DNA of 64,000 nt from Collimonas sp. OK412 (GTDB taxonomy: Bacteria; Pseudomonadota; Gammaproteobacteria; Burkholderiales; Burkholderiaceae_D). The notes beneath the pieces were generated by a model, which made no database searches, was not told where the DNA came from, and was given only the letters and a program-made list of their open reading frames with translations. The stretch is from positions 62,001 to 126,000 of the forward strand of contig NZ_FOLC01000015.1 in NCBI RefSeq assembly GCF_900112135.1, in the 5' to 3' direction. Numbering within the stretch: the first letter of the stretch is position 1; each line of letters opens with the position of its first letter. Below are positions 47,528 through 57,094 of this stretch, piece by piece. Made by a program: the position numbers and the translations under genes.

Positions 47528-48880
47528 TTAACGCGATCCAGCCGGCGCACCGCCAGGCGCGTATTGCTGGGTGTCAAGCGGAACGTCTTTGAGATAACCT
47601 TCCTTGCTTGGATCGCGCATCTTGTAAGCGACGATGAAAGCCAGCGCGCACATGCCCGACACATACCAGTAGAAAGTCGATTCCATGCCGGCCTTTTTCA
47701 GCTCCAGCGCAACCAGCTCCGCCGAACCGCCGAAGATCGCATTGCCCACGGCATAAGACAAACCGACACCCAGCGCGCGCACTTCCGGCGGGAACATTTC
47801 CGCCTTGATCAGTCCGCTGATCGAGGTATAGAAACTGACGATCGCCAGCGCCAGGATCACAAAACCGAATGCCGCGTAAGGATTGCTGACATCTTTGAGC
47901 GCATGCAGGATCGGCACCGTCGCCACGGTCGCCAGTGCGCCGAACCAGAGCATCGAAGTGCGGCGGCCGATCCTGTCGGAGAGCGCGCCAAACAGCGGCT
48001 GCATCAGCATGTAGACCAGCAGCGCCGCGGTCATCACGGTGCTGGCCGTTTTCGCGCTCATGCCGGCGGTATTCACCAGGTACTTCTGCATGTAGGTAGT
48101 AAAGGTGTAGAAAATCAGCGAGCCGCCGGCAGTGAAACCCACCACCGTCAGGAACGCCGTCTTGTGTTTCATCAGGCCCGCCAGGGTGCCGGCATCCTTG
48201 TTTTTACGTGTTTCAGCGGTCGAAGTCTCGCTCAGCGATTTACGCAGGTAAAGAGCAACCAGCGCTGCTATCGCGCCCAGCACGAACGGAATGCGCCAGC
48301 CCCAGGCGTGCAGCTGTTCGGTGGTCAGTACCTGCTGCAAGATCACCAGCGCCAGCACTGCGAGCAGTTGGCCGCCGATCAGTGTCACATACTGGAACGA
48401 GGCAAAAAACCCGCGCCGCCCTTCCAGCGCGACTTCGCTCATGTAGGTGGCGCTGGTGCCGTATTCTCCGCCCACCGACAAGCCCTGGAACAGGCGCGCC
48501 AGCAACAGCAGCAGCGGCGCGGCGATGCCGATGGTCTCGAAGGTCGGCAGGCAGGCAATCATCAGCGAACCGCCGCACATCATCAGCACCGAGATCATCA
48601 TGGCGGTACGCCGGCCGTGTTTGTCGGCAATGCGGCCGAACAGCCAGCCGCCGATGGGGCGCATCAGGAAGCCGACCGCAAAGATGGCGGCGGTGTTGGC
48701 CAGTTGCGAAGTCGCGTTGCCGCTAGGGAAAAACTTTGGCGCAAAATAGATTGCGCAAAACGAATAAATGTAAAAATCAAACCACTCGACCAGGTTGCCG
48801 GACGAGGCGCCGACAATGGCGAAAATGCGCTTCCGGGAGTCCGCGGCGGCGGCATGGTCGGACGGATGAAGTGTGGACAT
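47528..48880 (-). CDS. MFS metabolite:H+ symporter (KgtP/alpha-ketoglutarate permease-like)
   Basis: A 450-aa MHS-family transporter. The N-terminal helix contains [25 protein letters not shown], typical of KgtP/ProP/ShiA. It also has [41 protein letters not shown] and [24 protein letters not shown]. It imports a dicarboxylic or keto acid with protons. AGGAG precedes the ATG. It is transcribed in the same direction as the kinase/regulator genes 51 bp downstream, so the transporter and its control genes likely form one unit. Confidence 0.9.
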   Translation of the reverse strand: MSTLHPSDHAAAADSRKRIFAIVGASSGNLVEWFDFYIYSFCAIYFAPKFFPSGNATSQLANTAAIFAVGFLMRPIGGWLFGRIADKHGRRTAMMISVLMMCGGSLMIACLPTFETIGIAAPLLLLLARLFQGLSVGGEYGTSATYMSEVALEGRRGFFASFQYVTLIGGQLLAVLALVILQQVLTTEQLHAWGWRIPFVLGAIAALVALYLRKSLSETSTAETRKNKDAGTLAGLMKHKTAFLTVVGFTAGGSLIFYTFTTYMQKYLVNTAGMSAKTASTVMTAALLVYMLMQPLFGALSDRIGRRTSMLWFGALATVATVPILHALKDVSNPYAAFGFVILALAIVSFYTSISGLIKAEMFPPEVRALGVGLSYAVGNAIFGGSAELVALELKKAGMESTFYWYVSGMCALAFIVAYKMRDPSKEGYLKDVPLDTQQYAPGGAPAGSR

Positions 48881-48931
48881 GGTTGTCTCCTGGTTTTAAT
48901 GTTTTTGTGCAATCCTGACAGTCCGCTGCAT

Positions 48932-48948
48932 ATGCAACTTGCGCGCAA
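48932..48948 (-). promoter_or_regulatory. Weak sigma-54-type promoter candidate upstream of the KgtP-like gene
   Basis: Minus strand TTGCGCG-N4-TTGCA has a good -12 element and a poor -24 element (T for the first G), about 55 bp from the start codon. Another candidate with correct GG/GC spacing lies at 48995-49010 (CGGCAGG-N4-TGGC). Neither is convincing alone; the DctD-like activator next door makes one plausible. Confidence 0.3.
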
Positions 48949-49071
48949 GCTACATCATGCCATCTGGAAGGCACAACAGGCAAAGGGGAATAACGGCCAG
49001 CAGCCTGCCGGACTTAGGGGATCGAAGCGAAAAAATAGCTGGGCGAGGACAGATTTTGCCGGATTCGCAGT

Positions 49072-49092
49072 GTCAATAGCCTAGCTATTGAC
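49072..49092. promoter_or_regulatory. Perfect inverted repeat, candidate DctD upstream activator site
   Basis: GTCAATAGC-CTA-GCTATTGAC (9-bp arms) stands about 190 bp before the KgtP-like start, a usual distance for NtrC-family enhancers. The rest of the 584-bp gap 48881-49464 holds no gene I can support, only AT-rich sequence and the slyX leader. Confidence 0.45.
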
Positions 49093-49464
49093 CAAGAAGC
49101 CGGTGAAATATGGTCCGCCCAGGTATTTTTGCAGCCGATCATCCTAAGTTCGACAGGCTGCTAGGGTTACGGCAAACTTGAATCGACGATGCCCACGCTA
49201 TTGCAGCAAGGCAAGATTCTCTTGGCAAGCATTTTTGTCTCCTATGGATTGGTTTTTTATCCAAACCATTGCAGACATCGTGCCAGCCCGGGCAAAAAAA
49301 GCTAAGTATCTGATTTACTGGAGATAATTCCAGAGAAAAGGCAGAGCGCCGGCGCCCGCCGTGCGGATATCCGCAATTGCAGCGCCATTTGTTGCGGATA
49401 TCCGCCCATGCGGACCGCGCTCTTGGGCTACCATCTGCGCTGCAAAAATAAAGGAGCCTGCAAT

Positions 49465-49674
49465 ATGAACCACGAAGACCGCATGGTCGATATTGAAATC
49501 AAGCTAGCCCGCCAGGATGACATGCTGGACGAGCTGAACAAGCTGGTCTACCGGCAGCAGCTGAAAATAGACCAGCTGGAAGCGTTGTGTACAGCACTGG
49601 CGCGGCGGATCAAGGATGCCGCCGACAACAGCAATGCGGGCCAGGTCGCCAACGAACGCCCGCCGCATTACTGA
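49465..49674 (+). CDS. slyX: SlyX family protein
   Basis: A 69-aa coiled-coil protein matching SlyX: EDRMVDIEIKLARQDDMLDELNKLVYRQQLKIDQLEALCTALARRI, ending in the conserved PPHY. AAGGAG sits 9 bp before the ATG at 49465; an upstream in-frame ATG at 49408 has no ribosome binding site. The function of SlyX is not defined. It converges on the aminopeptidase gene with 13 bp between the stops. Confidence 0.9.
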   Translation: MNHEDRMVDIEIKLARQDDMLDELNKLVYRQQLKIDQLEALCTALARRIKDAADNSNAGQVANERPPHY

Positions 49675-49687
49675 TTGCCTGATGGCT

Positions 49688-51499
49688 TTAGAGCGCTTGG
49701 GTCCGGGTCTCCAGCCACTGCCTGGCGTCGCCCCTCACATGCGGCGACAGGCGTGCCCTCACCTCGGCGTGATAGGCATTGAGCCAGTCGATCTCGTCGC
49801 TGCGCAACAGGCTGGCGTCGAGGCAGCGCGTATCGATCGGACACAGGGTGAGCGTCTCGAAGCGCAGGTATTCGCCGAATTCGCTGGCTGCCGCCGGCTG
49901 GTTCAGCACCAGGTTCTCGATCCGCACGCCCCATTGGCCGGGCCGGTAGATGCCCGGCTCGATCGAGGTGATCATGCCCTGCTCCATCGCCGTGTGCGCA
50001 TCAGGCGCAGCGGTGCCGGAGATGACTTGCGGGCCTTCATGCACATTCAGGAAGTAACCGACGCCGTGGCCGGTGCCGTGGCCATAGTCGATGCCGGCGG
50101 CCCAGATCGGCGCACGTGCAATCGCATCCAGCAAAGGCGATTTGATGGAGCGCGGAAACTGCGCTGACGACAGGGCGATCACACCTTTCAGCACCAGCGT
50201 GCAATCGCGCTTTTGCGCTGCCGACGGCTGGCCGACCGGCACCATGCGCGTGATATCGGTGGTGCCGCCCACATACTGGCCGCCCGAGTCGATCAGCAGC
50301 AAACCGTCGCCGCCGATGGTGGCGTGCGATTCGGCGCTGGCCTTGTAGTGCGGCATGGCGCCGTTGGCGTTGAAGCCGGCGATGGTAGCGAAGCTGGGGC
50401 TGACAAAACCCGGCCGGCGCGCCCGTGCAGCGGTGATGTGGGTATCGACCATCAGTTCGGTCACGGTTTCCTTGCCCAATGCCTGCTCCAGCCAGGCAAA
50501 GAATTCGCACAGCGCGGCGCCGTCCTGCTCCATGGCGGCGCGCACATGCGCTACCTCGCCGGAGCTTTTGCGCGACTTGGCGAAGGTGGTCGGGTTGACT
50601 GCCTCTGTCACCTTGGCCGCGGCCGGCACCGCTTGCCGCAATCCGAGCGTGACGCGGCGCGGGTCCAGCAGCAGCGTGGCGCCGGCCGGCAAGGCCGCCA
50701 ATGATGTCGCCGCTTCGGCGTAAGGCGCCAGCGCGACGCCATCCTGGCTGAGCAGATCGAGCAGGGCCGGCGGGACTTTGCCGTCAGCGACGAACAGCGT
50801 GGCTTGTCCCGGTCCGATCAATGCGTGGGCCAGGAATACCGGGTTGTAATTGACGTCGGCGCCGCGCAAATTGAACAGGTAGGCGATGTCGTCCAGGGTC
50901 GAGATGAAGTGCCATTGCGCACCGTGCTGCTGCATGGCCTGGCGCAGCTGCTCCAGCTTGGCCGCGCGCGACAATGGCGCATGCGACGCCTGGTGCTGGT
51001 ACACCTCGGCCATCGGCAAGCCGGGCCGCTCGTTCCAGATCTCGCCCAAGACGTCGAGGTCGGTGCGCAGGCTGCTGCCGCCTTTGGCCAGCGCCTGTTC
51101 CAGCGCACGCGCGGTAGCCAGTCCCAGCACCGCGCCGTCGACCGCCAGCGTTTTGCCGGACGCCAGGTTGGCCGCCAGCCAGTCGAGGTGCAGCAAGCTG
51201 TTGCCCGACGGCGTTTTCATGAGCACGATCTCGGTGCCTGCCAGCTCCGCTTCCGCCTGCGACCAGTAACGGCTGTCGGCCCACAAGCCGGCGAAATCGG
51301 CGGTAATGATCAAATTGGCGACCGAGCCGGTGAAGCCTGATAGCCATTCCCTGCCCTTCCAGCGTCCCGGCAGGTACTCGGACAAATGCGGATCGGCCGA
51401 CGGAATCAGGCAGGCGTCGACATTGTTGCGCTGCATGGCGGCGCGCAGCTGCTGGATGCGCGGCGCGGAAGTATTCTGGGAAAAGGTTCGGGAGTTCAT
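49688..51499 (-). CDS. Xaa-Pro aminopeptidase (M24B family, PepP-like)
   Basis: A 603-aa metallopeptidase of the long (APP1-like) type. Two creatinase-like N-terminal domains (residues ~1-310) precede the pita-bread catalytic domain. The metal ligands are seen in order: LIDSGGQYVGGTTDITR (two Asp), GTGHGVGYFLNVHEGP (His), SIEPGIYRP (Glu) and GVRIENLVLN (Glu). It removes N-terminal residues ahead of proline. The start is uncertain: ATG 51499 has a CCTCCT just before it, and GTG 51541 adds 14 residues; neither has a good ribosome binding site. Confidence 0.92.
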   Translation of the reverse strand: MNSRTFSQNTSAPRIQQLRAAMQRNNVDACLIPSADPHLSEYLPGRWKGREWLSGFTGSVANLIITADFAGLWADSRYWSQAEAELAGTEIVLMKTPSGNSLLHLDWLAANLASGKTLAVDGAVLGLATARALEQALAKGGSSLRTDLDVLGEIWNERPGLPMAEVYQHQASHAPLSRAAKLEQLRQAMQQHGAQWHFISTLDDIAYLFNLRGADVNYNPVFLAHALIGPGQATLFVADGKVPPALLDLLSQDGVALAPYAEAATSLAALPAGATLLLDPRRVTLGLRQAVPAAAKVTEAVNPTTFAKSRKSSGEVAHVRAAMEQDGAALCEFFAWLEQALGKETVTELMVDTHITAARARRPGFVSPSFATIAGFNANGAMPHYKASAESHATIGGDGLLLIDSGGQYVGGTTDITRMVPVGQPSAAQKRDCTLVLKGVIALSSAQFPRSIKSPLLDAIARAPIWAAGIDYGHGTGHGVGYFLNVHEGPQVISGTAAPDAHTAMEQGMITSIEPGIYRPGQWGVRIENLVLNQPAAASEFGEYLRFETLTLCPIDTRCLDASLLRSDEIDWLNAYHAEVRARLSPHVRGDARQWLETRTQAL

Positions 51500-51718
51500 A
51501 GGAGGCTGGCTGGAATGCGCTATTTGGGTGGATGGATTCACTTACCGCTAAGCCGCCAAGCATACCATTGCGAGGGGAAAAACGGGGTCTTGCGACGGGA
51601 TTTGCGACGAACTCTTGCACCCGTCCGCAACTGACAATCGAAAAAACGAGTAAGCTCACACGTCACGGTATCTGCAAAAGAATTCTGATCATCATAATTT
51701 CTCCCAGAGGAAATCGTC

Positions 51719-53839
51719 ATGACCCGCAAAACCCCCATTGAGCTCTATCGCAACATCGGCATCAGCGCGCATATCGACGCCGGCAAGACCACCACTACCG
51801 AGCGCATCCTGTTCTATTCCGGCGTCAGTCACAAGATCGGCGAAGTGCACGACGGCACCGCCACCATGGACTGGATGGAACAGGAGCAGGAACGCGGCAT
51901 CACGATCACCTCCGCCGCCACCACCTGCTTCTGGCAAGGCATGGCCGGCAATTACCCCATGCACCGGATCAATATCATCGATACCCCGGGCCACGTCGAC
52001 TTCACGATTGAAGTGGAGCGCTCGATGCGGGTGCTGGACGGCGCCTGCATGGTCTACGACGCCGTCGGCGGCGTCCAGCCGCAGTCCGAAACCGTCTGGC
52101 GCCAGGCCAACAAGTACACCGTACCGCGCCTGGCGTTCGTCAACAAGATGGACCGGGTCGGCGCCGACTTCTTCCGCGTCCACCAGCAGATCCGCGACCG
52201 CCTCAAGGGCAATCCGGTGCTGGTGCAGATCCCGGTCGGCGCGGAAGACAATTTCCACGGCGTGGTCGACCTGGTCAAGATGAAGGCCATCATGTGGGAC
52301 GACGCCACCCAGGGCGTCAAGTTCGAGTACATCGAGATTCCTGCAGAACTGCAAGCCAGCGCCCAGGAGTGGCGCGGCCGCATGATTGAAGCGGCGGCCG
52401 ACGCCAGCGACGCCATGATGAAAAAATACCTGGACGGCGCCGACATCAGCGAAGAGGAAATCAAGGCCGCGCTGCGCCAGCGCACCATCGCCGGCGAGAT
52501 CGTGCCGATGCTGTGCGGCAGCGCCTTCAAGAACCGCGGTGTGCAAGCGTTGCTGGACGCCGTCATCGATTACCTGCCGGCGCCGACCGATATCCCGCCG
52601 GTGCAGGGCCACGACCAGGACGACCTGGTGGTCGAACGGCGCGCCGCCGACGACGAAAAATTCTCGGCCCTCACCTTCAAGATCATGACCGATCCGTTTG
52701 TCGGCCACCTGAGCTATTTCCGGGTCTATTCCGGCGTGCTGGTGTCGGGCGACGTGGTGTTCAACCCGAACAAAGGCAAAAAGGAAAGGATAGGCCGCGT
52801 GCTGCAAATGCACGCCAACCACCGCACCGAGATCAGCGAAGTGTACGCAGGCGACATCGCCGCCGCGGTCGGCCTCAAGGAAGCCAGCACCGGCGATACC
52901 CTGTGCGATCCGGGCAGCATCATCACCCTGGAAAAAATGGTGTTCCCGGACACCGTGATCTCGCAGGCGGTGGAGCCCAAGACCAAGGCCGACCAGGAAA
53001 AGATGGGTGTAGCGCTCAGCCGCCTGGCCGAAGAAGATCCGTCATTCCGCGTCAAGACCGACGAGGAATCGGGCCAGACCATCATTTCCGGCATGGGCGA
53101 GCTGCACCTGGAAGTGCTGGTGGAGCGCATGCGGCGCGAATTCGGCGTCGAGGCGACGGTCGGCAAACCGCAAGTGGCTTTCCGCGAGACCATCCGCAAG
53201 GTGTGCGAATCCAGCGAAGGCAAGTTCATCAAGCAGTCCGGCGGGCGCGGCCAGTACGGCCACGTGGTGCTGAAAATCGAACCGCAGGCGCCGGGCAAGG
53301 GTTTTGAGTTCGTCGACGCCATCAAGGGCGGCACAGTGCCGCGCGAATACATTCCCGCGGTGGAAAAAGGCGTGCGCGAAACCCTGGCTACCGGGGTGCT
53401 GGCCGGTTATCCGGTGGTCGACGTCAAGGTCACGCTGTTCTTCGGCTCCTCGCACGATGTCGACTCCAATGAAAACGCCTATCGCATGGCGGCTTCGATG
53501 GCGTTCAAGGATGGCTGCCGCAAAGCCAGCCCGGCCTTGCTGGAGCCGATGATGGCAGTGGAAGTCGAGATGCCCGAGGAAAAAATGGGCGACGTGATCG
53601 GCGACCTGTCGTCGCGGCGCGGCATGATCCAGAGCATGGACGACATCCCTGGCGGGGTCGGCAAGATCGTGCGGGCGGAAGTGCCGCTGGCGGAAATGTT
53701 CGGCTACTCCACCACCCTGCGCTCACTGACCCAGGGACGCGCCACTTATACGATGGAATTCAAGCACTACGCGGAAGCGCCGGCCAACATCACCGATGCG
53801 GTGGTGAACGCCAAGCATGTGGGAACAGGCAAGCACTGA
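51719..53839 (+). CDS. fusA: Elongation factor G (likely an additional, non-str-operon copy)
   Basis: A 706-aa translational GTPase with AGAGGAAA before the ATG. The G motifs are intact: [19 protein letters not shown] (G1), [14 protein letters not shown] (G2), [22 protein letters not shown] (G3), NKMDR (G4) and GSAFKNRG (G5). Domain IV has [12 protein letters not shown], and domain V ends the protein. It catalyses translocation of tRNA and mRNA. It stands alone, without rpsL, rpsG or tufA, so it is probably a second EF-G copy; Burkholderiales often carry two. Alternatively it is the main copy in a displaced position. Confidence 0.95.
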   Translation: MTRKTPIELYRNIGISAHIDAGKTTTTERILFYSGVSHKIGEVHDGTATMDWMEQEQERGITITSAATTCFWQGMAGNYPMHRINIIDTPGHVDFTIEVERSMRVLDGACMVYDAVGGVQPQSETVWRQANKYTVPRLAFVNKMDRVGADFFRVHQQIRDRLKGNPVLVQIPVGAEDNFHGVVDLVKMKAIMWDDATQGVKFEYIEIPAELQASAQEWRGRMIEAAADASDAMMKKYLDGADISEEEIKAALRQRTIAGEIVPMLCGSAFKNRGVQALLDAVIDYLPAPTDIPPVQGHDQDDLVVERRAADDEKFSALTFKIMTDPFVGHLSYFRVYSGVLVSGDVVFNPNKGKKERIGRVLQMHANHRTEISEVYAGDIAAAVGLKEASTGDTLCDPGSIITLEKMVFPDTVISQAVEPKTKADQEKMGVALSRLAEEDPSFRVKTDEESGQTIISGMGELHLEVLVERMRREFGVEATVGKPQVAFRETIRKVCESSEGKFIKQSGGRGQYGHVVLKIEPQAPGKGFEFVDAIKGGTVPREYIPAVEKGVRETLATGVLAGYPVVDVKVTLFFGSSHDVDSNENAYRMAASMAFKDGCRKASPALLEPMMAVEVEMPEEKMGDVIGDLSSRRGMIQSMDDIPGGVGKIVRAEVPLAEMFGYSTTLRSLTQGRATYTMEFKHYAEAPANITDAVVNAKHVGTGKH

Positions 53840-53867
53840 AACCCGGCATCGTTTGCTTGCAGCGCGA

Positions 53868-54542
53868 CTACAGCTCGTTTTCGTCCAGGTCGTGCTCCAG
53901 GCCGTCAATCGGCAGCAGGTGGCCCAGTTTCGCCGCCTTGGTGTCAAGGTAACGGGTATTGAACGGATTGCGGTTGAGGATCAGCGGAATCCGCTCGACC
54001 ACGGTAATGCCGATTTTCTGCAACGCCGCCACCTTGCGCGGATTGTTGGTCATCAGCCGCAAGGCCGTGATATCCAGGTGCTCCAGCATGGTTTCGCATA
54101 AGCTGTAATCGCGCAGGTCGGCGGCAAATCCCAGCTGCTGGTTGGCTTCCACCGTGTCCGCGCCGCCGTCCTGGATATGGTAGGCGCGCAGCTTGTTGAT
54201 CAAGCCGATGCCGCGCCCTTCCTGGCGCAGATACAGGATGGCGCCGCGCCCTTCGGCGGCAATCTTTTGCAGCGCCCCTTCCAGCTGCGCGCCGCAATCG
54301 CAGCGCTGGCTGAACAAGGCGTCGCCGGTCAGGCATTCGGAATGGACACGCGCCAGGACCGGCGCGCCGTCGTTGACTTCGCCCAAGGTCAGGGCCAGGT
54401 GTTCTTTGCCGGTAGCGTGTTCGATAAAGGCATGCAGCTGGAAGGTCGCCCAAGGCGTGGGCAGCGCGCAAGACGTCACATACTCCAGTTTTTGGTCGGT
54501 TACGGCGGCGGCCAGGCTGCTTTTGTTATTAGTGGTGCTCAT
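53868..54542 (-). CDS. ribA: GTP cyclohydrolase II
   Basis: A 224-aa stand-alone RibA, first committed step of riboflavin synthesis (GTP to 2,5-diamino-6-ribosylamino-pyrimidinone phosphate, formate and pyrophosphate). The zinc cysteines are in [18 protein letters not shown], the catalytic segment is [30 protein letters not shown], and [11 protein letters not shown] lies near the C-terminus. It is not fused to RibB. It converges on the EF-G gene, 28 bp away. The upstream 54543-54775 gap is AT-rich and holds no recognisable riboswitch. Confidence 0.95.
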   Translation of the reverse strand: MSTTNNKSSLAAAVTDQKLEYVTSCALPTPWATFQLHAFIEHATGKEHLALTLGEVNDGAPVLARVHSECLTGDALFSQRCDCGAQLEGALQKIAAEGRGAILYLRQEGRGIGLINKLRAYHIQDGGADTVEANQQLGFAADLRDYSLCETMLEHLDITALRLMTNNPRKVAALQKIGITVVERIPLILNRNPFNTRYLDTKAAKLGHLLPIDGLEHDLDENEL

Positions 54543-54775
54543 CAGATGGATTTATGGTGAATAAAAGGCATGGCATTGCATAAATGGCATGCCGATAACA
54601 TGCATTTCGGTTTTAACGTTACATAACATATCAATTACTAGCCATCCATTTTACGAGCATTCGAAAAAACACGTATGACGCTCCTGCAACTGTATCTTGC
54701 CAGCGATGAAATTGACCGGATGACAACTGAATATCGGCACGAGACCGTAAAACAGGTGCGGTAACGGTTGGAGAC

Positions 54776-56149
54776 TCAACCCTTAGGCCATGCGATTTTG
54801 TCAAACAGCTGTTGCAGCCGCTTGCCGCGCTGCGGGTTGACCATCCGCACATAGGCGATCCTGCCGGCCAGGAATTGGCGATGATTGTCTCGCCCATCCC
54901 GGTTTTGCGATGCCGGTCCGTGGCGGATGCAGTTTGTCAGCGCAGCCTTCAGGTTGTCGAATTCCTGGCGCGGGATATTGGGGTGGCGGTTGACCACGAT
55001 GCCGGTTACCTGCTGCCTGGCGCCGCTGCGCATCATCCGGGTTTTCCTGGTGTTGACCGAAAACCCCTCTTCCAACGCGATCGCCGCCACTTGCACATGG
55101 AAACGGTCCATCGCCCGTTCCAGTTCGCCGTCGCCGGAAAACGCCAGGTCGTCGGCGTAGCGGCTGTAACCGGCGTTGAGCGAGGCCGCCAGGGCCTGCA
55201 GCCGCAGATCCAGCCGGTAAGCGCACAAATTGGCAAGCGCCGGCGAGCACGGCGAGCCTTGCGGCAGATGGCGCTGGCGAAAAACCTGCCGTTCCTGCCA
55301 GGACAATGCGCCGGCGCTTGCCGGATCTTGATGATTCAGTACGCTGCCCGGCGTCCGGTGCGTGCAAAGGCGGGACAGGATGCCGGCAACCCTGGACGGG
55401 TAACCCAGCCCGGTAAATAGCGCATGGATCCGCGCCGCCGGGATGCTGGTGAAAAAATTCTTCAAGTCCATGCGTATCACTACCCGCTTGCCGGCATGGC
55501 GCGCCGCATGCGTCACGCATGAGTGGCCGCGCCGGAAACCTTGCGCCGCCGGGTGCAGCGGCAGCAGGTCGAGCAGGCCGCGCAGTATCTGGCCTTGCAT
55601 GGTCCGCAGGCGCGGCTTGGGAATTTCGAGCAGGCGCAGCCCGCCGCTCCGTTTTGCTATCCAGCGATGGTGGTAATGCTGCAGGGCTGCCGCCGGCGGC
55701 GGACTAGTGCGCCATTTGTCGGCGAACCAGTCCAGCTCGGACGGCCCTGCCTTGAGCCACTGCGCGAGGTCGGCAGTGGTGGCTAGCGCAGGCAGCGGCA
55801 GCGCCGATACCCATGCCGGCTTGCCGGCTGGCAGAGGCAGGTCCAGGCAAAAATGCCGGATCTGCGGCGGCTCGCTATCCAGCCATGCATCGGCAAAGCC
55901 TTGGTGCGCCAGGATCAGCGCGGCCAGTTCGGTGCGGCCATGGCGATGCAGCCGGTCGCCGAACTGTTTGTATACAGCCCGGCACAATGAAGGTATCCAG
56001 CGCCATTTCTTTCCAAGCGCCCGTCTTGCGCCTTGCTGCATGGCCTCAACGCTCGCTTCGCGCGCGAGGAAGGTGTCGGCAAGAGCCAAGGCGACGAAAG
56101 TTTGTGGAGTCATTTGCTCAAGGTAAGCGAGGCGGCGGAGAGCCTTCAA
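54776..56149 (-). CDS. Retron-type reverse transcriptase with N-terminal extension
   Basis: A 457-aa RT. All core motifs are present: AAQGFRRGHS (residues 201-210), RMDLKNFFTSIP (226-237), LPQGSPCSPALANL (295-308), the catalytic RYADDLAFSGD (330-340) and the retron-specific VTGIVVNRHPN (381-391). No maturase, integrase or HNH domain follows, so it is not a group II intron or retroelement. Residues 1-140 form a helical extension, as in the long myxobacterial-type retron RTs. The start is TTG 56149 or ATG 56113; an in-frame stop excludes anything longer. The 300-bp leader is unusually structured and probably encodes the msr-msd RNA. No separate effector gene lies on the same strand. Confidence 0.9.
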   Translation of the reverse strand: MKALRRLAYLEQMTPQTFVALALADTFLAREASVEAMQQGARRALGKKWRWIPSLCRAVYKQFGDRLHRHGRTELAALILAHQGFADAWLDSEPPQIRHFCLDLPLPAGKPAWVSALPLPALATTADLAQWLKAGPSELDWFADKWRTSPPPAAALQHYHHRWIAKRSGGLRLLEIPKPRLRTMQGQILRGLLDLLPLHPAAQGFRRGHSCVTHAARHAGKRVVIRMDLKNFFTSIPAARIHALFTGLGYPSRVAGILSRLCTHRTPGSVLNHQDPASAGALSWQERQVFRQRHLPQGSPCSPALANLCAYRLDLRLQALAASLNAGYSRYADDLAFSGDGELERAMDRFHVQVAAIALEEGFSVNTRKTRMMRSGARQQVTGIVVNRHPNIPRQEFDNLKAALTNCIRHGPASQNRDGRDNHRQFLAGRIAYVRMVNPQRGKRLQQLFDKIAWPKG

Positions 56150-56165
56150 CCAGTCCCGTCATGCG

Positions 56166-56200
56166 TGAGCCGAGCCTGCACCGTGGTGCAGGGCCGCTCA
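56166..56200 (-). promoter_or_regulatory. Hairpin just ahead of the reverse transcriptase start
   Basis: A perfect 8-bp stem CCTGCACC/GGTGCAGG with a 2-nt loop is extended by TGAGC/GCTCA across a small internal loop. It ends about 17 nt upstream of the TTG start and could limit RT translation or mark RNA processing. Confidence 0.5.
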
Positions 56201-56229
56201 TGCGTTGCATTGCCCAGCCAAAATATCCC

Positions 56230-56244
56230 GCGGGGTAACCCCGC
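56230..56244 (-). promoter_or_regulatory. GC-rich hairpin in the RT leader
   Basis: GCGGGG-TTA-CCCCGC on the minus strand, followed by GGGATATTTT. It could be a 3' boundary or attenuator between the structured RNA and the RT coding region. The T-run is too distant for a clear terminator. Confidence 0.45.
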
Positions 56245-56272
56245 AGAGGCGTCCCATTACACAAGGTAACAG

Positions 56273-56412
56273 TGCGCCGGCTTGAAGGGTCCGCCGCCCG
56301 GCCACACTATGTGAATATGGCAGGAGTGTCAACTGGCGTGCGGGCGGCGCCGCGGCCCTGCATGCTTGCCTAGGCAAGCATGCGATTTCAACTATCTGTC
56401 GGTGGCGGCGCA
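56273..56412 (-). ncRNA. Candidate retron msr-msd RNA (nested three-way junction)
   Basis: On the RT strand, outer arms TGCGCCG (56412-56406) and CGGCGCA (56279-56273) could be a1/a2. Inside, TTGAA (56391-56387) pairs with TTCAA (56286-56282). Together they enclose a perfect 24-nt palindrome (56383-56360, arms GCATGCTTGCC, TA loop) and a long msd-like hairpin (56358-56287). The long hairpin has GGG/CCC at its base, nine GC pairs, then GCC/GGC and ACACT/AGTGT closing a 16-nt loop. The placement directly upstream of the RT and the nested fold match retron architecture. The branching guanosine is unassigned; it should be a G in 56405-56392. The boundaries are predictions by eye. Confidence 0.5.
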
Positions 56413-56450
56413 TATTATTGTTAGAATCTTACCTGTTGAATTTTTTTAAT
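56411..56450. promoter_or_regulatory. Shared AT-rich divergent promoter region (pqiA and retron)
   Basis: For the rightward pqiA, TAGAAT (56422-56427) is a good -10. For the leftward RNA, TTCAAC-17 bp-TAATAT is possible, but its predicted start would trim the proposed a1 arm. The two promoters overlap, so the units may interfere with each other. Confidence 0.4.
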
Positions 56451-56455
56451 ACTTC

Positions 56456-57094
56456 ATGCGCGAAGTCCCCAACCTGATTGCCTGCGAAGGATGCGATGCC
56501 CTGTATCGCAAGGTACAGCTGCGCCGTGGAGAGATTGCCCATTGCCCGCGCTGCGGCACCGAATTGGAGCGTGACGCCGGCCGCCAGCGTGAGCGCATCC
56601 TGCCGCTGACGGTGGCCAGCCTGATCATGTTCGTGATCGCCAACAGCTTTCCCATCGTCGAAATCGAGCTGCAAGGCTTGAGCAGCCGCACCACCCTGTT
56701 CGGCGCGGTGCTGTCGCTGACCACCGAAGGCATGTCGCTGGTGGCCCTGCTGGTGCTGGCCACCACCATCCTGTTTCCGCTGCTGCAGCTGCTGTTCCTG
56801 TTTTACCTGCTGGTGTCGCTGCGTAATCAGCGTAACCCGCAGCGCCGCCCGCCCGGTTTCAGCTGGCTGGTAAGGGCCATGCAAAGCTTGCGGCCGTGGG
56901 GCATGGTGGAAGTGTTCTTGCTCGGTGTGCTGGTGGCGGTAGTGAAATTATCGAATATGGCGACCGTGATCCCGGGCGTGGCCCTGTGGGCGTTCGGCGT
57001 GCTGACGGTGCTGCTGACCGCGGTGGTGTCTTTCAACCCCCGGCACTTCTGGCAGATGGCCTATGCCGAACGCAGCCAGGAAGAGATTGCATGA
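56456..57094 (+). CDS. pqiA: PqiA-like membrane protein, first half
   Basis: A 212-aa protein starting MREVPNLIACEGCDALY. A zinc-ribbon-like pair CEGC...CPRC (residues 10-34) precedes four membrane helices (SLIMFVIANSFPIVEIELQG, LVALLVLATTILFPLLQLLF, MVEVFLLGVLVAVVKLSNMA and GVLTVLLTAVVSF). E. coli PqiA is one ~417-aa protein with two such modules; here each module is a separate gene. It is an inner-membrane partner of the PqiBC lipid-trafficking tunnel. No Shine-Dalgarno is visible. Its stop overlaps the next start. Confidence 0.9.
   Translation: MREVPNLIACEGCDALYRKVQLRRGEIAHCPRCGTELERDAGRQRERILPLTVASLIMFVIANSFPIVEIELQGLSSRTTLFGAVLSLTTEGMSLVALLVLATTILFPLLQLLFLFYLLVSLRNQRNPQRRPPGFSWLVRAMQSLRPWGMVEVFLLGVLVAVVKLSNMATVIPGVALWAFGVLTVLLTAVVSFNPRHFWQMAYAERSQEEIA

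Noticed and set aside
54631-54897. Small frame overlapping the RT 3' end as a retron effector
   Set aside because: Most of it overlaps the RT gene in another frame, with no recognisable features.
54776-56149. Group II intron or diversity-generating retroelement RT
   Set aside because: No maturase/endonuclease domain, no intron RNA domains and no template/variable repeat pair was seen.
56230-56244. Intrinsic terminator or GEMM-like riboswitch in the RT leader
   Set aside because: The stem is strong but the T-run is displaced, and the GCGGGGTTAC resemblance to a c-di-GMP riboswitch element is not backed by the rest of that motif.
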